From positions 1 through 64,000 of the forward strand of contig CP121336.1 of assembly GCA_043553855.1 (NCBI GenBank): 64,000 bases of DNA, written 5' to 3'. Within the stretch, counting starts at the first letter, position 1; each line of letters starts with the position of its first letter. Both the position numbers and the translations under genes were made by a program. Under the pieces are notes generated by a model, which saw only the letters and a program-made list of their open reading frames with translations, was not told where the DNA came from and did not search any database. Of this stretch, positions 34,701 through 42,917 are shown one piece after another. Source of the DNA: JAUIAS01 sp030425395. GTDB lineage: Bacteria; Pseudomonadota; Alphaproteobacteria; Rhodobacterales; Rhodobacteraceae.

Positions 34701-36351
34701 CGAAAAAGCACGTGCCGTCGCCCGCGAACCGATGAAGGATTACCTGCGTTCTGCCGCCGGTCTGATCAAGCAATACGCCTGGGCATTTCCCGCGTTCAAG
34801 AAGCCCGGAGGCGTCACTGGCCCGTTCGAGCTTGACCTGCGCGATCTCGATGGCGAAACGCTTGAGGCGATCCTTGATTTCGCCTTTGAACGGTATTTCG
34901 AGACGGCAGGTCTCTTTGGGACTGTCGAGGATGCCGTCGCCCGCACCGAGGAATTGCGCCGCATCGGCGTCACCGAAATTGCCTGCCTGATAGACTACGG
35001 CATTGACCACGATACCGTTATGGAAGGTCTGAAACCGCTGGCCGAGGTGCTGGCGCAGGCAAAGGAACCCGCGACGCTTGATCCGGACGACTTTTCCATC
35101 GCAGCCCAGATCGTCCGCCATGGCGTGACGCATCTTCAGTGCACGCCCTCCATGGCGCGGATTCTGGCAATGGTGGATGAGGCCCGGCTTGCCTTGTCAT
35201 CGGTAAAAACCCTGTTGCTCGGCGGAGAGGCGCTTCCGGCTGATCTTGCGGCCGATCTGGGCCGTGCGACACGCGCGCGTATCCTGAACATGTATGGGCC
35301 GACCGAAACCACCATCTGGTCCACCGTGGCACCGGTCGCGCCGGACCAGACCGCCAGTGGCACGCTGGGCATCGGGACACCAATCGCCAACACGTCCGTT
35401 TATGTTCTGGAAGAAAGCGGGGCGCTCGCACCTGTTGGCGTCGCAGGCGAATTGTGCATCGGTGGCCACGGCGTCACCCGTGGGTATTGGCAACGCGACA
35501 GCCTGACCGCCGACAAGTTTCCTGCCGATCCCTTTGCCTCGGATATTGATCTGCCTCCGCTGGACCCCACACCGCGCATGTATCGCACGGGTGACCTTGC
35601 CCGTTGGAGGGCCGACGGAACTTTGGATTTCCTTGGCCGCAGTGACCATCAGGTCAAGATCCGCGGACAACGGATCGAACTGGGCGAAATCGAATCTGCA
35701 ATCATGGCCTTTGGCGGGATCTCGCAAGCCGTGGTGACGCCTCAGGATGATACGCTGGCCGGGTATGTATCGGGCAAAGCCCCAATCGACACGGAACGAC
35801 TGCGCGCCCATCTGGCCCGCACCCTGCCCGAAGCGATGGTCCCGTCGAGCATCCAACAGATCGACGCAGTGCCCCTGACCCCCAACAAAAAGATCGACCG
35901 CAAGGCGCTGCCCGCCGCAGTGACCGAGGTTGAGGTGGATACATCGGACACCTCTTTCGAAGAAACGCCGAGTTCCCCCATCGCAGCCAAAATCGCAGCG
36001 ATCTGGTCGCGGACACTCGGGCTGCAATCGGTGCGGGCGCAAGACAACTTCTTTGACCTCGGGGGCCACTCCCTTCTCGCTGTTCAAGTGCATCGCGAAA
36101 TCCGCGAAACCCTGAATATGGACCACCTGCCCATTACGGATATCTTCCGTTTTCCCACGCTCGGCGGTCTGGCGGAGTATATAAGCGCCCAAACCAAAGC
36201 AGCCAATGATGACGGTCAGGGCGGCGATGACTCCGGCGAAAACACCGGCAATATCCGCGACGACGGACAGGCCGCGATTATCGCCGCGAACCGGGCTGAA
36301 ACAATGTCAAAACGGCGCGCAATGCGTGCTCAACGCGCCAGAGGAGGCTGA
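31699..36351 (+). CDS. NRPS-like protein: formyltransferase, C-domain remnant, adenylation domain with inserted luciferase-like monooxygenase, carrier protein
   Basis: About 1550 aa from the ATG at 31699. Residues 1-180 are a formyl-tetrahydrofolate-dependent formyltransferase with the Asn93-x-His95 and Asp131 catalytic set (INFHDGPLPRYAG, GGVDEGDIL). Residues about 200-300 match its C-terminal subdomain. About 310-525 resembles only the second half of a condensation domain; there is no HHxxxDG. The adenylation domain begins near 531: A3 YTSGSTGTPKG at about 678, A4 AFDISVLE at about 725. It is then split by an FMN-dependent luciferase-like monooxygenase (about 765-1115, MupA/Atu3671 type) and resumes with LLLGGEALP, YGPTETT, YRTGDLARW and NKKIDRKALP. 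A carrier domain (FFDLGGHSLLAVQ) lies near 1450. No TE or full C domain. It probably makes a formylated, oxidised aminoacyl-carrier starter. The PPTase gene follows after 6 nt. Confidence 0.93.
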   Translation: MTTAITCVLIGDETLLVTCGDSLRNRGHDIRAVVTDEPGVRDWAVSAGIAAFDTGSEMAKALGAGSVDWLFSIANLKMLRPEVLAIARNGGINFHDGPLPRYAGLNAPVWALLDHEQEFAVTWHLMEGGVDEGDILAQMPVRIEEDDTAFSLNWKCYGAAAESFEGVADQIEAGALDRVAQDLSQRSYFGRYHRPEAGAMIDPAGAGEDITRLVQALDFGGYWNPLTVARVDLGGGVVAAIKSARATAATGIGGAGTVLESSSDSIVIATTTHAVRLDGLTTLDGGRVALPEVGSALPPLDATRRSALEDLSKATARADSTARTAFAGYAPARLAMARRADSRADTSVEWTAIPLAVNAPAEKVATATLAFARISCDGDGADIAVAHEGDATLCMDWLPLRADSENIPEISQDTAATLSKRANLGPVARDIALRIPGIAPLEVPDIALSFGNTPVDGAALCLCRRDDGLHLAYDAARLSGQEAQLLADRFVAILDQLDQAATLSDLPRMSPAEHRMVLRDWNATATDYKSITLGAAFNEQVARTPHAVALIHEDTKITYAELAERARKMAARLQVAGVARGDRVGLHLRRGPDMVAGVLGILLAGAAYVPMDPDYPADRLAHYLSDSGARIVLTHSELRASLPKGTGSPIVVDKAPGGQNALPAFVDPGVEPEDLAYLIYTSGSTGTPKGVMVEHRNVANFFAGMDARLAPDTGGVWMAVTSMAFDISVLEIFYTLARGYTVVVAGDGPRAAVAGGPIRLPGRDIDFNLYYWGNDGGVGRDKYALLLDGARFADAHGFNAVWTPERHFHAFGGPYPNPSVTGAAVAAVTRNLSVRAGSCVAPLHHVARIAEEWSVIDNLTNGRAGLAMASGWQPDDFVLRPENTPPNNKTAMYQAITDLRTLWRGESVAFPKADGTTLDVVTQPRPVSSEIPIWVTTAGNPDTWREAGEIGANVLTHLLGQTIEEVEGKIRIYHDALRDAGHDPDKFSVSLMLHTFLAEDREKARAVAREPMKDYLRSAAGLIKQYAWAFPAFKKPGGVTGPFELDLRDLDGETLEAILDFAFERYFETAGLFGTVEDAVARTEELRRIGVTEIACLIDYGIDHDTVMEGLKPLAEVLAQAKEPATLDPDDFSIAAQIVRHGVTHLQCTPSMARILAMVDEARLALSSVKTLLLGGEALPADLAADLGRATRARILNMYGPTETTIWSTVAPVAPDQTASGTLGIGTPIANTSVYVLEESGALAPVGVAGELCIGGHGVTRGYWQRDSLTADKFPADPFASDIDLPPLDPTPRMYRTGDLARWRADGTLDFLGRSDHQVKIRGQRIELGEIESAIMAFGGISQAVVTPQDDTLAGYVSGKAPIDTERLRAHLARTLPEAMVPSSIQQIDAVPLTPNKKIDRKALPAAVTEVEVDTSDTSFEETPSSPIAAKIAAIWSRTLGLQSVRAQDNFFDLGGHSLLAVQVHREIRETLNMDHLPITDIFRFPTLGGLAEYISAQTKAANDDGQGGDDSGENTGNIRDDGQAAIIAANRAETMSKRRAMRAQRARGG

Positions 36352-36357
36352 ACCGCA

Positions 36358-37068
36358 ATGGACAGTTTGCCCACGCCTCCGCAACCGATGTCGCCTCCGG
36401 CAGTCCCGCCATTGGTTCAGGCCGCATTGGATCTGCTTGGTCCGGATGTGGCCGTGCACCAGACATCGCCCGGAGCCCCGGAAAGCGGGCTCTATCCAGA
36501 AGAACTGGCGTCGGTCGGCCCGATGATGCCATTGCGCCGCCGGGAATTTTCCGCCGGGCGACGCGCGGCACGGCGCGCGATGGCCGATCTGGGTATCGAC
36601 GCCGCTCCGATCCCGATGAGCGATGACCGTTCGCCGATCTGGCCCGATGGCGTGATCGGGACCATCACCCATGATTCCACGACCTGCCTTGCCGCCGTCG
36701 CCAAACCGGGCACCTGCATCGGTCTGGGACTGGATATCGAAAGCGACACCGGTCTTGACCGCAATTTCTTTGACGCCCTTCTGACCCGCGACGAAAAGGA
36801 TCGGGTCGCGCACTTGCCAATGCAACGGCAGGCGTTCGAGGCCAAGCTGATCTTTTCAGCCAAGGAATGCGCCTACAAGGCCCAGTTCCGACAGAGCCAG
36901 GTGATGTTCGATTTCCAGACTCTCGAGATCGAATTCATCCCCGACACCGACAGATTTGTTGCGACGTACCAACGCGGGATTGACCCTTTCGCCATAGGCG
37001 ATCAACTTGAGGGCAGATATCGGCGTCTTGAGGGTTGGGTTTTGACTGCGATGCGCCTACCTGTTTGA
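36358..37068 (+). CDS. 4'-phosphopantetheinyl transferase, EntD/Sfp-like
   Basis: Protein of 236 aa; AGGAGG precedes the ATG by about 11 nt and overlaps the NRPS stop region. Family signatures are IWPDGVIGTITHD (substrate loop), GLGLDIESDTGL (Mg-binding Asp and Glu) and LIFSAKECAYKAQF (catalytic Glu-Lys). It loads the 4'-phosphopantetheine arm of CoA onto the carrier serines of the PKS (Ser1783) and the NRPS. A dedicated enzyme in the same operon supports the view that the cluster is complete and self-sufficient for activation. Confidence 0.95.
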   Translation: MDSLPTPPQPMSPPAVPPLVQAALDLLGPDVAVHQTSPGAPESGLYPEELASVGPMMPLRRREFSAGRRAARRAMADLGIDAAPIPMSDDRSPIWPDGVIGTITHDSTTCLAAVAKPGTCIGLGLDIESDTGLDRNFFDALLTRDEKDRVAHLPMQRQAFEAKLIFSAKECAYKAQFRQSQVMFDFQTLEIEFIPDTDRFVATYQRGIDPFAIGDQLEGRYRRLEGWVLTAMRLPV

Positions 37069-37090
37069 CGTCAAGGTCAGGGAAAGCGGA

Positions 37091-38047
37091 ATGTCGAAGA
37101 CCCCAAGAAGGTGGACCTATTCGGCAGCGTCGGTAATGGCATCCGTTGCGTTGGTTTTGTCACTGCTTCCGCCGCTGAGCGCGCCAGATATCCAATTGGT
37201 TCTGGACGCCTATGAAACGCCCGTAGCGCTCCGCCAAGAGCCACGGCGCGTGTTTCACTTGGGCCACAGCCTTGTCGGCGAAACCATGCCCGCGATGCTT
37301 GAACAACTTGCCCCAGAAGGCCACGACTATGCCAGTCAGCTTGGCTGGGGCACATCGCTTCGCGAACATTGGGAACCCGATCTGGCGGTGCGCGGTCTTG
37401 ACCTTGATAATCCCCATCACGCCTTTCGTCCTGCCCGCGAGGCGGTGGCCTCGGGCGCGTATGACGCGCTTGTTCTGACCGAAATGGTCGAGATAAAAGA
37501 CGCGATCCGCTATCACGACAGCGCGACCTACACCAATATGTGGGCCGATGCGGCCCGCGCCGCCAACCCGACCGCAACGATTTATCTTTATGAAACATGG
37601 CATCACCTGAACGATCAAGCCGGGTGGTTGCACCGCCTGGACAACGATCTTGTGACGCAATGGGTCGGCCATCTTCTTTATCCCGATCTGCAACAAGCCG
37701 GGACCGGGCGCCCCATTCGGCTTATTCCCGCCGGGCAGGTTATGGCGGCGGTCGTCAGAAAGATCGAAACCGCCCCCGTTGGTGGGCTCTCATCGCGAGA
37801 GGACTTCTTTGCGCGCTCTGACAGCGGCAAGCTTGATACCATACACGTCAACGATCTGGGGGCCTACCTCGTGGCTCTGACCCACTATGCCGTGCTTTAT
37901 GGCCGCAGCCCTGTTGGCCTGCCCCATGAATTGCGCAAGGCAAATGGAAAACCTGCGCAGGCCCCAACCCTTGAGGCCGCCAGAATGATGCAGGAAACTG
38001 TCTGGGAGGTGGTGACCTCGCTCCGAATGACCGGTGTTGCCGGATGA
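37091..38047 (+). CDS. SGNH-hydrolase-like secreted or membrane-tethered protein
   Basis: Protein of 318 aa with an N-terminal basic then hydrophobic segment (ASVMASVALVLSLLPPLSA), a signal peptide or anchor. VFHLGHSLVG takes the place of the GDS(L) block I of SGNH hydrolases with His for Asp, and DTIHVNDLGAYLVAL gives the Asp-x-x-His block V. The middle holds LVLTEMVEIKD and IYLYETWHH. The next gene begins with a related domain sharing the same blocks. Such proteins add or remove O-acetyl groups on surface polysaccharides. Substrate unproven. It is coupled to the PPTase gene (22-nt gap) and overlaps or abuts the next gene. Confidence 0.75.
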   Translation: MSKTPRRWTYSAASVMASVALVLSLLPPLSAPDIQLVLDAYETPVALRQEPRRVFHLGHSLVGETMPAMLEQLAPEGHDYASQLGWGTSLREHWEPDLAVRGLDLDNPHHAFRPAREAVASGAYDALVLTEMVEIKDAIRYHDSATYTNMWADAARAANPTATIYLYETWHHLNDQAGWLHRLDNDLVTQWVGHLLYPDLQQAGTGRPIRLIPAGQVMAAVVRKIETAPVGGLSSREDFFARSDSGKLDTIHVNDLGAYLVALTHYAVLYGRSPVGLPHELRKANGKPAQAPTLEAARMMQETVWEVVTSLRMTGVAG

Positions 38048-38060
38048 AGGGGATCGGGAG

Positions 38061-40622
38061 ATGATTTATTCACTGGCCGCGTTGGTCGGCGCGGTTCTGA
38101 TGGTCGGCCACAGCCTGATCGGCCCGCATCAGCCGCAAATGCTGGATCACATGCTGTCCGCCCGTGGCATCGACGCTCCCGTCGAGGCGCAGATCATCAA
38201 TGGCGCGCCGCTGCACTACAACTGGGATCAAGGGTTTCTGGCTGATGGCATAAACGCCCGCGACAGACTGGCCGAAGGCGGGGTAACACATCTGATCCTG
38301 ACCGAAGCCATACCTTTGGCAACCCATATGAAATGGAGCGATCCGCAAGGCAGCATCTTGCGATATTTCAATGCCGCGCATGCAATGAACCCTGACGTTC
38401 AGGTATTTTTGCAAGAGACATGGCACGATCTGCGATCCGGCAGCGACGACGCACCGGTCGATTCCGATCCCGGCGCAACGCAGGATTGGCGCGGCCGACT
38501 GGCCGATGATCTTGAACGCTGGCAATCCATCGTGGATGATGTGAACGCCCAACGCCCGCAAGGCAGCCGCCCGGCCGTGCTTTTGCCTGTAGGACAGGCA
38601 TTTGCGGCGCTGGACGATGCGATTGCGGCGGGCAAGGTTCCGGGGATCGGACGCACCGGGGATCTGTTTTCGGACAACATCCACCTGACCCATGCGGGCC
38701 ACTACTTTGTTGCACTGGTCCAGTTCGCGGTGCTCACAGGGCAAAGTCCACAAGGGCTGCCCGACCGGATATCCGACCGCTATGGCCGTCCTTACAGAAC
38801 ACCGGAGCCAGCCACTGCCGCAGCGATGCAGGATGTGGTCGCCGAGTTCGTCGCGGCGCAGGTCGCCTTGCCACTCCACGATAACACCGCCTCTTCGACG
38901 CAACCCGTCACCGACGCGCCTGCTCGGGCAATGCAAACCGGCATTCCACCATTGCCTGATGCAGGACCGCCAGCGCAGGTGCCGGTCGCACTCAATCTGG
39001 CCCCCCTGTCGGACTGGAGCACGCAAGCCCCGCTTATTGATCTGATGAAAACCGCGCGCCCATGGATCGGCCATGTCGCCGGTCGCTGGGGCGGCATGGA
39101 CGAGTCCGACCTGATCGCCGAAGGCATACTTGACGCGAACGGCTGGCCCACCCGCATCCCCAACCGTCTTGGGTCAATCGGAACGGTCATTCTGACCGAT
39201 CTGCCGGAAGAGGCCGTTGATATGGCCGGCCGGTATCTGGTGACATACGACGGCGACGGCATTCTTGAGTTCGGCGGGCGCGCACGTGATGTCCGCTATG
39301 GAACGGGTCAGGCCAGCTTTGCCTTTACCCCCGGCCCCGGTCCGGTTGAAATCCGCATCCAACGCAGCGACCGACGCCGAACCGGTGATTATCTGCGCAA
39401 TATCCGCATCATGCACGAAGATCACGCCGCCGCCTTTGCCGAAGGGGCCGTGTTCAATCCCCGCTGGATTGAGCATGTCAAAGGCTTTGCCGCCGTGCGC
39501 TTTATGGACTGGATGGACACCAACAATTCCGACATTCGCCTTTGGTCCCAGCGCCCGGTGCCCGACCTTTATACCTATCAGGGACGCGGCATGCCGCTTG
39601 AACTGATGTTGCGGCTGGTGGCGGAAACCGGTGCCGATCCGTGGTTCAACCTGCCCCATCAGGCGGACGATGATTTCATCTTGCGCTTTGCGACCATGGT
39701 GCGTGACGGGCTGCCCCAAGGGCGCAAAGCCTATGTCGAATATTCAAACGAAGTCTGGAACTGGCAATTCGAACAGGCGGCCTGGGCCGATGCACAGGCC
39801 CGTGCCCGATGGGGGGCCAAGGATGCCTGGGTGCAATTCTATGCCATGCGCGCGGCACAGATTGCCGAGATGTTTTCGGAAACCTTCGGGCTTGAGGCAC
39901 CGGAGCGGTTGGTCAATGTGATCTCCACGCAAACAGGGTGGCGTGGCCTGGAAGACCCGATCCTCACCGCCCCTCTGTTCGTCGCCGAAGACCCGGCCAA
40001 CAATGTGGCACCCGCGTTCTATTTCGATGCCTATGCCATTACCGGATATTTCGGCGGGTTGATGGGCCATGAGGACGGCATTGCCCGCACCCGCGCATGG
40101 ATCGCCGAAAGCCTGACCGCAGCGCAGGCCGCCGCCGATGCCGAGGGATTGCGCGGGGATGCGCGCGCGGCTTTTGTCGAACGGCACCGGTATGATCAGG
40201 CGATCGCCCGTGCCGCGCACGATGTCATGAACGGAGCCGAACGCGGCAGCCCGCGCAACACCGTGGGACGGTTGATCAACAACGGTTTCCGGTATCACAA
40301 GGACGTGGCCGACGCGTGGGGGCTCGATCTGCTGGTCTACGAGGGTGGCACCCATATTCTTGGGCTTGGGCCGCTGGTGGATGATGCCCAGTTGACCGAT
40401 TTCCTGATCGCGTTCAATTATTCGCCGGAAATGGGCACGATTTATGAATATCTCCTGCAGGGATGGCAACGGACCGGGGGTGGCAATCTCTTTGCCGCAT
40501 TCTCGGATGTGATGGCCCCCACGAAATGGGGCAGTTGGGGCAATCTGCGCCATCTGTCGGACGACACCGGACGCTGGCGCGCGCTGCGCGCTGCGATGGA
40601 GGCTTATCGTGGCGACCGCTGA
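38061..40622 (+). CDS. SGNH-like domain fused to a glycoside-hydrolase-like region
   Basis: About 853 aa; the ATG at 38061 (AAGGGG 10 nt upstream) or the GTG at 38034. Residues 1-270 repeat the SGNH-like pattern of the preceding protein (LMVGHSLIG; DNIHLTHAGHYFVAL). About 290-440 contains strand-rich LGSIGTVILTDLP and YLVTYDGDGILEFGG, a likely beta-sandwich. About 460-840 looks like a TIM-barrel glycosidase of the cellulase-like clan: AVRFMDWMDTNNS, MLRLVAETGADPWFNLP, and AYVEYSNEVWNW where the Glu after Asn would be the acid/base, then LVYEGGTHILG as a candidate nucleophile segment. The hydrophobic N-terminus is itself the first SGNH strand, so export by a cleaved signal is doubtful. It probably modifies or trims the polysaccharide. 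The last 14 nt overlap the next GT2 gene. Confidence 0.75.
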   Translation: MIYSLAALVGAVLMVGHSLIGPHQPQMLDHMLSARGIDAPVEAQIINGAPLHYNWDQGFLADGINARDRLAEGGVTHLILTEAIPLATHMKWSDPQGSILRYFNAAHAMNPDVQVFLQETWHDLRSGSDDAPVDSDPGATQDWRGRLADDLERWQSIVDDVNAQRPQGSRPAVLLPVGQAFAALDDAIAAGKVPGIGRTGDLFSDNIHLTHAGHYFVALVQFAVLTGQSPQGLPDRISDRYGRPYRTPEPATAAAMQDVVAEFVAAQVALPLHDNTASSTQPVTDAPARAMQTGIPPLPDAGPPAQVPVALNLAPLSDWSTQAPLIDLMKTARPWIGHVAGRWGGMDESDLIAEGILDANGWPTRIPNRLGSIGTVILTDLPEEAVDMAGRYLVTYDGDGILEFGGRARDVRYGTGQASFAFTPGPGPVEIRIQRSDRRRTGDYLRNIRIMHEDHAAAFAEGAVFNPRWIEHVKGFAAVRFMDWMDTNNSDIRLWSQRPVPDLYTYQGRGMPLELMLRLVAETGADPWFNLPHQADDDFILRFATMVRDGLPQGRKAYVEYSNEVWNWQFEQAAWADAQARARWGAKDAWVQFYAMRAAQIAEMFSETFGLEAPERLVNVISTQTGWRGLEDPILTAPLFVAEDPANNVAPAFYFDAYAITGYFGGLMGHEDGIARTRAWIAESLTAAQAAADAEGLRGDARAAFVERHRYDQAIARAAHDVMNGAERGSPRNTVGRLINNGFRYHKDVADAWGLDLLVYEGGTHILGLGPLVDDAQLTDFLIAFNYSPEMGTIYEYLLQGWQRTGGGNLFAAFSDVMAPTKWGSWGNLRHLSDDTGRWRALRAAMEAYRGDR

Positions 40623-41466
40623 AACTGCTCTCCCATCGCTGAGCGTGATCATTCCCGCCCATAACGAAGAGGCCGTGATCGGCGATTGCCTCGCAGCGCT
40701 GTTTGCATCTGAAAAGGGTCTGGGCCAGCGCGAAGCCATCGTCGTGGCCAATGGCTGCAACGACCGCACCGCGCGCTGCGCCCGCGACATGGCTGGGGCC
40801 GCGGCAGAGGCAGGCTGGGACTTGCAGGTTCTGGACTTGCCCAAGGGGGGCAAACCCGGTGCGCTCAGAGCTGGCGACGCCGCCGCCTCGGGTGATATTC
40901 TGGCCTATCTGGATGCTGACGTCACCGTGTCGCCCGATGTCATGGGCCAACTGGTCGCGCAGCTGGCAGGTGCCGCGCCGCGCTATGGTTCGGGCACACC
41001 GCAGGTGGCCCACGCCACCACAGCTGTCACCCGCGCCTATGCGGGGTTCTGGACCACGCTTCCTTTTGTGACAGACGATGTGCCGGGATTTGGGCTTTTC
41101 GCGATGAATCGTGCCGGGCACGACCGTTTGGGTGCGTGGCCGGACGTGATCTCGGACGACACGTTCGCGCGCCTGTCCTTTGCGCCTTCCGAACGGCATA
41201 AGGTCGCCGGTGGTTATATCTGGCCCATGGTCGAAGGCTGGGCCAATCTGGTGCGTGTGCGCCGCAGGCAGGATCAGGGCGTGGCCGAGATCCGCGCACG
41301 CTTTCCCGCTCTGTTGGTCAATGACACGGTCACACCGCCGGATCTTGGCGGAAAACTGGGCCGCGCCCTGCGCGATCCTTTGGGATTTGTGGTCTATGTC
41401 GCGGTTGCCCTGACCACCCGAACGCCGCTTTGGCGCAATGCACAAATCTGGCAACGTGGCCGGTAA
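40609..41466 (+). CDS. Glycosyltransferase family 2
   Basis: Protein of 285 aa starting with GTG at 40609; GGAGG lies 7 nt upstream inside the previous gene. Motifs: LSVIIPAHNEEAVIGDCL, VVANGCNDRTA, GGKPGALRAGDAAA, metal-binding LDADVTVS, and ISDDTFARL in the place of the catalytic ED block. It is the last plus-strand gene of the assembly-line run and overlaps the SGNH-GH gene, implying one transcript. It resembles GT2 enzymes that extend polysaccharides with hexose residues. Donor and acceptor cannot be stated. Confidence 0.9.
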   Translation: MATAETALPSLSVIIPAHNEEAVIGDCLAALFASEKGLGQREAIVVANGCNDRTARCARDMAGAAAEAGWDLQVLDLPKGGKPGALRAGDAAASGDILAYLDADVTVSPDVMGQLVAQLAGAAPRYGSGTPQVAHATTAVTRAYAGFWTTLPFVTDDVPGFGLFAMNRAGHDRLGAWPDVISDDTFARLSFAPSERHKVAGGYIWPMVEGWANLVRVRRRQDQGVAEIRARFPALLVNDTVTPPDLGGKLGRALRDPLGFVVYVAVALTTRTPLWRNAQIWQRGR

Positions 41467-41540
41467 CCCCGATCCCACCTCTTCTTCTGGCCCACAATTC
41501 GCCCGCAGGAGGCACCGAACCGCGCCACCTGTCCGTCGGG

Positions 41541-42740
41541 TCAGGATTTCTTGCGGATCAACCTTGCCAGTCGCGCGGCCTGTTCGTTCACATCGTGACG
41601 TTCCAGAACGCGGCTGCGTCCGGCCTGTCCCATGGCTGTGCGTGTCTCGTGGGGGGTGTTGGCCAGATCGCGGATCGCCTCGGCCAATGCCTTTGGATCG
41701 CCCGCAGGCACCAGCCACCCGGTTTCGCCGGGACGGACCAGTTCGGGAAAGCCCGCGATATAGGTGCCGATCACCGGACGCCCCATGGCCATTGCTTCCA
41801 TCACCACCATGGGCAGACCTTCGGCGAGGCTGGGCATCGCCATTGCGTGGGCCGCGTCAACGGCGGCTTTGACGCCGGTTTCATCGACCCATCCTGTCAG
41901 CGTGATCCGGTCCTGCAAACCTTCGCGGGCAATCGCTTCTTCCAGTTGCGGGCGCATCGGGCCGTCGCCGACCAGCGTGAGATGCACATCCAGATCAGAG
42001 AGTTCCGCCATGGCATGCACAAGGAGCATCTGGCCTTTCTGTTCGACGAACCGCCCGATCACCACCAATTCAAGCCGTTCGCTTTCGGGCAAGGCCGGCG
42101 CATTCTCAAAGCGTTCCGGCTCGATCCCGCAGTGCACCACATGTAGCCGTTCCCATGTCGGAAAGGCGGCCCAGCGGCTCAGTTGCCCCACCCCGAATTG
42201 GGTGACGCCAACGGTGAAATCGGCCCGGTCCATCTTGGTTCCCAGCGACAGTGCTTCGGGGCTGTCGAACTCCTCGGGACCGTGAACGGTAAAGCTGTAA
42301 GGCACATCGCACAGCAAATGCGTCAGCAGCGCGACGGCGGCGGGGTTTGTGCCGAAATGCGCGTGCAGGTGTTCATACCCGTTTTCACGGGCCATCCCGG
42401 CGATCACCGCCGCTTCGGCCAGATAGATCAGGTGGCGCAGAACCCCCGCTTGCGATCCGCGCCCCATCGCAAAGGCGACCTTCAACGCTTCAAACATGCG
42501 CTTGGGCGCGCGCCACGTTTCGCGCAAAAGGGCCATCCCCAGCCCGATTGCCCCCTTGTCGAGGATGTAGGTCGACAGATCCTGCTCTTCCTGGTTTTGC
42601 GGATCGTCCATGGGTTCGCCAAGACGCCGCATGGCAAGACGCGCCACCTCAAAACCCTGCCGTTCGAGTGCCCGGATCTCCCGCCGGATGAAACTCTGCG
42701 AAGGTTGTGGGTATGTGTTCAGAATATATGCGATTTTCAA
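41541..42740 (-). CDS. Glycosyltransferase family 4 (GT-B)
   Basis: Protein of 399 aa: N-terminal YILNTYPQPSQSFIRREI (acceptor half), HAHFGTNPAAVALL, then the donor-binding half with VVIGRFVEQKGQ, LVGDGPMRP, and the E-x7-E pair in MPSLAEGLPMVVMEAMAMG. This pattern is seen in colanic-acid WcaL-like and other retaining surface-polysaccharide glycosyltransferases. It is convergent with the long plus-strand run, sharing the 74-nt spacer at 41467-41540, and divergent from the flippase gene. Confidence 0.95.
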   Translation of the reverse strand: MKIAYILNTYPQPSQSFIRREIRALERQGFEVARLAMRRLGEPMDDPQNQEEQDLSTYILDKGAIGLGMALLRETWRAPKRMFEALKVAFAMGRGSQAGVLRHLIYLAEAAVIAGMARENGYEHLHAHFGTNPAAVALLTHLLCDVPYSFTVHGPEEFDSPEALSLGTKMDRADFTVGVTQFGVGQLSRWAAFPTWERLHVVHCGIEPERFENAPALPESERLELVVIGRFVEQKGQMLLVHAMAELSDLDVHLTLVGDGPMRPQLEEAIAREGLQDRITLTGWVDETGVKAAVDAAHAMAMPSLAEGLPMVVMEAMAMGRPVIGTYIAGFPELVRPGETGWLVPAGDPKALAEAIRDLANTPHETRTAMGQAGRSRVLERHDVNEQAARLARLIRKKS

Positions 42741-42917
42741 AGGAAAGCCTGTCAGTCAGAGTGGTGAACAGAGTTTAGAAATATAATGGCCAAAGGTTAC
42801 CGCGCCCGGCCGGACAAGAAAAGCGGCAATGCCGTTTCCCTGCGACAGAACCACGCTCTGCGCGCTTGATCGAGCGATCCGATTGACCATTTGTGCGCGC
42901 GCGCCTAGCGTCGCGCC

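Noticed and set aside
33900..35100. Idea that the luciferase-like part is a separate gene caused by assembly joining
   Set aside because: The frame is continuous on both sides, A-domain motifs resume in the right order after it, and similar embedded monooxygenases are known.
33130..35133. 667-codon minus-strand frame inside the NRPS gene
   Set aside because: Complement of adenylation and monooxygenase coding sequence, low protein-like character, no start signal.
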